A stretch of DNA of 17,007 bases from Phil1 sp964600045. Lineage in GTDB: Bacteria > Bacillota > Clostridia > Christensenellales > CAG-138. A program made the translations under genes and the position numbers. Below, one piece after another: positions 14,475-17,007 of this stretch. The notes under the pieces were generated by a model. That model was not told the DNA's origin, did no database searches, and worked only from the letters and a program-made list of their open reading frames with translations. Numbering within the stretch: position 1 is the first letter of the stretch; every line of letters begins with the position of its first letter. The stretch covers positions 1 through 17,007 of the forward strand of contig CAZRHS010000033.1 in the NCBI GenBank assembly GCA_964600045.1, in the 5' to 3' direction.

Positions 14475-15842
14475 TTAGTTTAATACCAAACAGCCCGAGT
14501 AAATATAGCCGTATTGACCGTTTACCTCGCAATAGTACCACGTGCCCTCGGCGCGTATGGCGTTAACGGCCGTTCCCGCGGTAAAGTTGCCTATAACGGG
14601 GTAGCTCGTGCCGGCGCCGGAGCGCATGTTCGCGCTTATGCCGGAGGCTATTACGGCGTTGGTGGTCGAAGTAGTAGTCGTGGTCGTGCTCTTCGCCGGG
14701 GTGGACGAAGAGGAGGAGTTAAACGGGTTGGTCTTGCCAAAGGAGCTTGTCCAGCCGGAGCTTGAGCTTGAACTTGATCCGTTCGTAAATGTGCTTGTGC
14801 TGTCAAGGCTCGGGTACACAACGCTTTCCGTCTTCTTAACGTATTTTGTGCGCATATAGCCGGTTACGCCGTTGTAAGAGCCGTACCACCAGCCCTTTTT
14901 GGGGTTGGACTGAACAGTGACCTGCGCTCCCGAGGGTATAGTCGTAAGCCTTGATGAGCTTGTGCTCATGGATTTATAAACGTATGTCTTTTTGCTTGCG
15001 GTATAGGCCGTTGTAACGGAGGTTGTGTTGTCCGGATACGCCAGAATGTATTCGGTTTTAACGTAGCCCAGCTTGCCCGATTCCGTGCGCACCTTGCACC
15101 AGTCCGAAGCAAGCTGCAGCAGCATTACCTTGTCGCCCCTGGAAAGGGTTGCAACGGTGGTGTCCTTTGATTTTGAGAAGCCGGTCCTGAGCGGCACGTT
15201 ATCGTATTTTATAACGCCCGGTATTTCGGGGGGATTGGCGTGGCTGTCCGAGGGCTGCTCATAGTCCGAATACGCGGGAATGGCGGCCTTAAGGCTTTTT
15301 ACAAGCGTGGGGTTGGCGGCCTTTTTGCGGGTTATAACGCAGGTTGTTCCCGGCGGGCAATTATAGTATATAAACTGCGCCACGTGCGGCAGAACCCTAA
15401 TGCATCCGTGCGACACGGCCTGGCCAAGCTTTCTGTAAGCCGTGCGGGACATGGAGGAAAGCTTGGTGGAGTTATACATTACGGAGTGAATGTATATTCC
15501 GCGCACAACCTGGCTCCAGTATTGCGCGTACTGGCCGAATGCAACAAAGTAGCCGAAGCGCTCCTTCATATCGCCAAGCTTATATGTGCCGGCGCCTGTC
15601 TGGTGCTCCGAATCGCCCGTTGTGCAAAGGCTTTGCAGCACTATCGTGCCGCCTATTTTGCCCTCGTAAACCGTTATAATCTGGTTTTTCAGGTCTATTT
15701 CTATTGAGTATTTGTTCGGATCGGTGTTATCGTAGTCCACCTTGCTTGTCCAGCCGCTGAGCGTCTTTGCGGACGAAACGGCCGGTATCAGCGCCAGCAC
15801 GCTTATCATGCAAAGCGCAAGCGCAACAATTCTTTTCAGCAT
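14475..15842 (-). CDS. Secreted L,D-transpeptidase (YkuD) with three SH3b domains
   Basis: A 455-residue protein: signal peptide (about 1-25), YkuD catalytic domain (about 45-170) with His119 in IYIHS and the nucleophile Cys147 in SHGCIRV. SH3b repeats lie at about 207-267, 278-337 and 397-455. A Ser/Thr-rich linker (about 347-393) separates repeats 2 and 3. L,D-transpeptidases form 3-3 peptidoglycan crosslinks or attach proteins to the wall; SH3b domains bind wall peptides. The start at 15842 is chosen because GGAGGG (15847-15852, minus strand) lies 4 nt upstream. The longer ATG at 15854 would start inside that RBS. It follows the PopT gene by 28 nt and precedes the metallopeptidase gene by one base. 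Confidence 0.93.
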   Translation of the reverse strand: MLKRIVALALCMISVLALIPAVSSAKTLSGWTSKVDYDNTDPNKYSIEIDLKNQIITVYEGKIGGTIVLQSLCTTGDSEHQTGAGTYKLGDMKERFGYFVAFGQYAQYWSQVVRGIYIHSVMYNSTKLSSMSRTAYRKLGQAVSHGCIRVLPHVAQFIYYNCPPGTTCVITRKKAANPTLVKSLKAAIPAYSDYEQPSDSHANPPEIPGVIKYDNVPLRTGFSKSKDTTVATLSRGDKVMLLQLASDWCKVRTESGKLGYVKTEYILAYPDNTTSVTTAYTASKKTYVYKSMSTSSSRLTTIPSGAQVTVQSNPKKGWWYGSYNGVTGYMRTKYVKKTESVVYPSLDSTSTFTNGSSSSSSSGWTSSFGKTNPFNSSSSSTPAKSTTTTTTSTTNAVIASGISANMRSGAGTSYPVIGNFTAGTAVNAIRAEGTWYYCEVNGQYGYIYSGCLVLN

Positions 15843-15870
15843 TTTACCCTCCATGTGATTAAATAAAATT

Positions 15871-16755
15871 TTATCCGCGATTGGCGGTTTTAAGCTTTTC
15901 TATTATGTCCGCTGTGCCGGCGTCCTCGTTCCCCGTGGGCAGCTTGCACAAAAAGTATGTTATAACAAAGCAGGCTATGAAGAGCGCCGCGTCAATGACA
16001 AGTCCCCATCCTGTCCTGAAGCCCGGGTATATAAGCACGGCGCTTGTTAAAAGAAGGCCCATCGCGCCGTAATAAGCATAGCCGTAGTGCCTGTCAAAAA
16101 GCTTTTTTATGCCCGTTATAAGAAGCGCCACAACAGCTATCACCCCCGCGGCCGCGCAGAGCAGCATGGGTATATTAAGCGAATTGAACGCCGCAAGAAA
16201 CGGCTCGTATATGCCCAAGTATATCATTATAAACGATGTGCTTATGCCGGGAATAACCGAACCTAAGCCTATAAGCGCGCCGCCGAGCAGGGCTGTCCAG
16301 CCGTTAAAGGGCAGGGCCTCGCCGCCGCCCAAATGGTGCTGCAGAAGCGCGCAGCCGCCTATCAGCGCCGCCCCTATAAGGGTTGCTATAAGGTAGGTTG
16401 GCTTAAAGCCGCGGCTGTTGGCCTCCTTTATAAGCGAGGGCAGTCCGCCGAGCACCATGCCTATAAGCGCCCACATGGCCGATATCTTATACGCCGCAAG
16501 CACGCTTTCCATAATTCTTCCCGTGCCGAACACGCCGATAAGCCCGCCTATGCCAAGCGGCAGCAGATACATAAAGCACGGCACAAAGCTTTTGAAAAGG
16601 CCGGTTATGGCGTCAAGCGCAGGGCGATACACGCCCATGGACACCGCAAGCACGCCGCCGCTCGCGCCGGGCAGTATTGCCGCAACGCCAATCGCAAGGC
16701 CTTTTATGAGCCTTGCAAAGAAGCTTTCCCCTTTTGACTGCTTGGTTTTCTGCAC
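15871..16755 (-). CDS. popT: DUF368 family undecaprenyl-phosphate transporter (PopT-like)
   Basis: A 294-residue polytopic membrane protein with the two DUF368 re-entrant signatures: LPGASGGVLAVSMGVY (about 28-43) and IPGISTSFIMIYLGIYE (about 168-184). DUF368 proteins have been described as flippases that return undecaprenyl phosphate across the membrane for wall synthesis. The start is GTG at 16755, because GGAGAGG lies about 8 nt upstream and a promoter -10 (16807-16812) lies before it. The longer ATG at 16842 is upstream of that promoter and adds a polar, non-conserved leader. It is first in the leftward group popT, L,D-transpeptidase, M1-like peptidase, apbE. Confidence 0.88.
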   Translation of the reverse strand: MQKTKQSKGESFFARLIKGLAIGVAAILPGASGGVLAVSMGVYRPALDAITGLFKSFVPCFMYLLPLGIGGLIGVFGTGRIMESVLAAYKISAMWALIGMVLGGLPSLIKEANSRGFKPTYLIATLIGAALIGGCALLQHHLGGGEALPFNGWTALLGGALIGLGSVIPGISTSFIMIYLGIYEPFLAAFNSLNIPMLLCAAAGVIAVVALLITGIKKLFDRHYGYAYYGAMGLLLTSAVLIYPGFRTGWGLVIDAALFIACFVITYFLCKLPTGNEDAGTADIIEKLKTANRG

Positions 16756-16806
16756 CTTTTCGTTCCTCTCCGGGCAGTCCGCGCCGCCCGATAACAATCT
16801 ACAACC

Positions 16807-16815
16807 ATTGTACCA
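16807..16815 (-). promoter_or_regulatory. Candidate extended -10 promoter for the popT group
   Basis: Minus-strand TGG-TACAAT (TG at 16814-16815, TACAAT at 16807-16812). The -35 region is weak (ATGCAA at a 17-nt spacing). Predicted start is near 16800, about 45 nt before the GTG start. Confidence 0.5.
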
Positions 16816-16890
16816 AAAATATAGAGCGTTTGCATCATTCATACGAAATTTAACAAATGGTTCATTAATTGGGGGGGATTAAACAAGACC

Positions 16891-16960
16891 AAAAGGCGCC
16901 ACCGCGCGCGGGGGAGCTGTCGAACGAAGTGAGACTGAGGGGGAATGGCTAAAAGAGCCA
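16891..16960. repeat. Possible dispersed intergenic repeat unit
   Basis: A GC-rich, low-coding stretch. It contains GCGCCACCGCGCGCG, then a GGGGGAGCTGTCGAACGAAG segment and GTGAGACTGAGGGGGAATGG. It ends in a short TGGCT/AGCCA hairpin (16946-16950 with 16956-16960). The GGGGGAGCTGTC...GAAGTGAGACTGAGGGGG pattern resembles short repeats I recall between genes in gut Clostridia, but only one copy is in this window. No gene is visible from 16843 to the end of the window. Confidence 0.5.
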
Positions 16961-17007
16961 ATAAAGTTATATTCGATATGTTCGCTTAACGAGCTTTCAG
17001 GTTTATC

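Noticed and set aside
16756..16842. N-terminal extension of the popT-like protein from the ATG at 16842
   Set aside because: A -10 element and the RBS lie inside it, and the GTG at 16755 has a well-spaced RBS.
1..17007. CRISPR array, prophage or insertion sequence
   Set aside because: No regularly spaced direct repeats, transposase, integrase or phage structural genes are seen.

Overview
The window looks like a chromosomal segment of an uncultured Clostridia-type Firmicute. Supporting signs are strong AGGAGG-type ribosome binding sites, monoderm-style lipoproteins, a YhaM-type exoribonuclease, a DUF951 protein, an LCP-family protein and an L,D-transpeptidase carrying SH3b repeats. Base composition is near half GC. 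Most genes strongly prefer ATA for isoleucine. I see no phage, insertion sequence or CRISPR signature, so this is housekeeping and cell-envelope territory.

Layout. (1) 1-250: a minus-strand tRNA-Leu(GAG) with a consensus promoter and an intrinsic terminator. (2) 253-1101: a lipoprotein with a ComEC-like metallo-beta-lactamase fold. (3) 1125-6353: a branched-chain amino acid ABC transporter operon (livJ-H-M-G-F). It is preceded by a promoter, a 56-codon ORF in which 25 residues are Leu, Ile or Val, and an intrinsic terminator. (4) 6441-10256: rightward genes for an LCP cell-wall ligase, an MscS channel, a DUF951 protein, signal peptidase I and a second signal-peptidase-like protein that lacks the catalytic Ser and Lys. 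(5) 10197-12033: a leftward yhaM-NlpC/P60 pair with its own promoter. (6) 12039-16812: a leftward, tightly packed group of a DUF368/PopT undecaprenyl-phosphate transporter, an L,D-transpeptidase, an M1-like metallopeptidase and a lipoprotein ApbE. (7) 16843-17007: non-coding sequence with a repeat-like element.

The most interesting signal is the liv leader. Four segments (1278-1289, 1351-1364, 1397-1408, 1418-1427) can form the mutually exclusive 1:2, 2:3 and 3:4 pairings of a classical ribosome-stalling attenuator. Between segments 1 and 2 the leader ORF has 14 Leu/Ile/Val codons in 18. Segment 2 overlaps the last codons of the ORF, so a ribosome at the stop codon would mask it. I read this as a leader-peptide attenuator that senses charged branched-chain tRNAs and controls uptake of the same amino acids. 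The pairings are read directly from sequence; the mechanism is inferred.

How the genes fit together: region 3 imports branched-chain amino acids. Regions 4 to 6 largely serve the envelope, through wall-polymer attachment, lipid-carrier recycling, peptidoglycan crosslinking and hydrolysis, protein export and osmotic protection.
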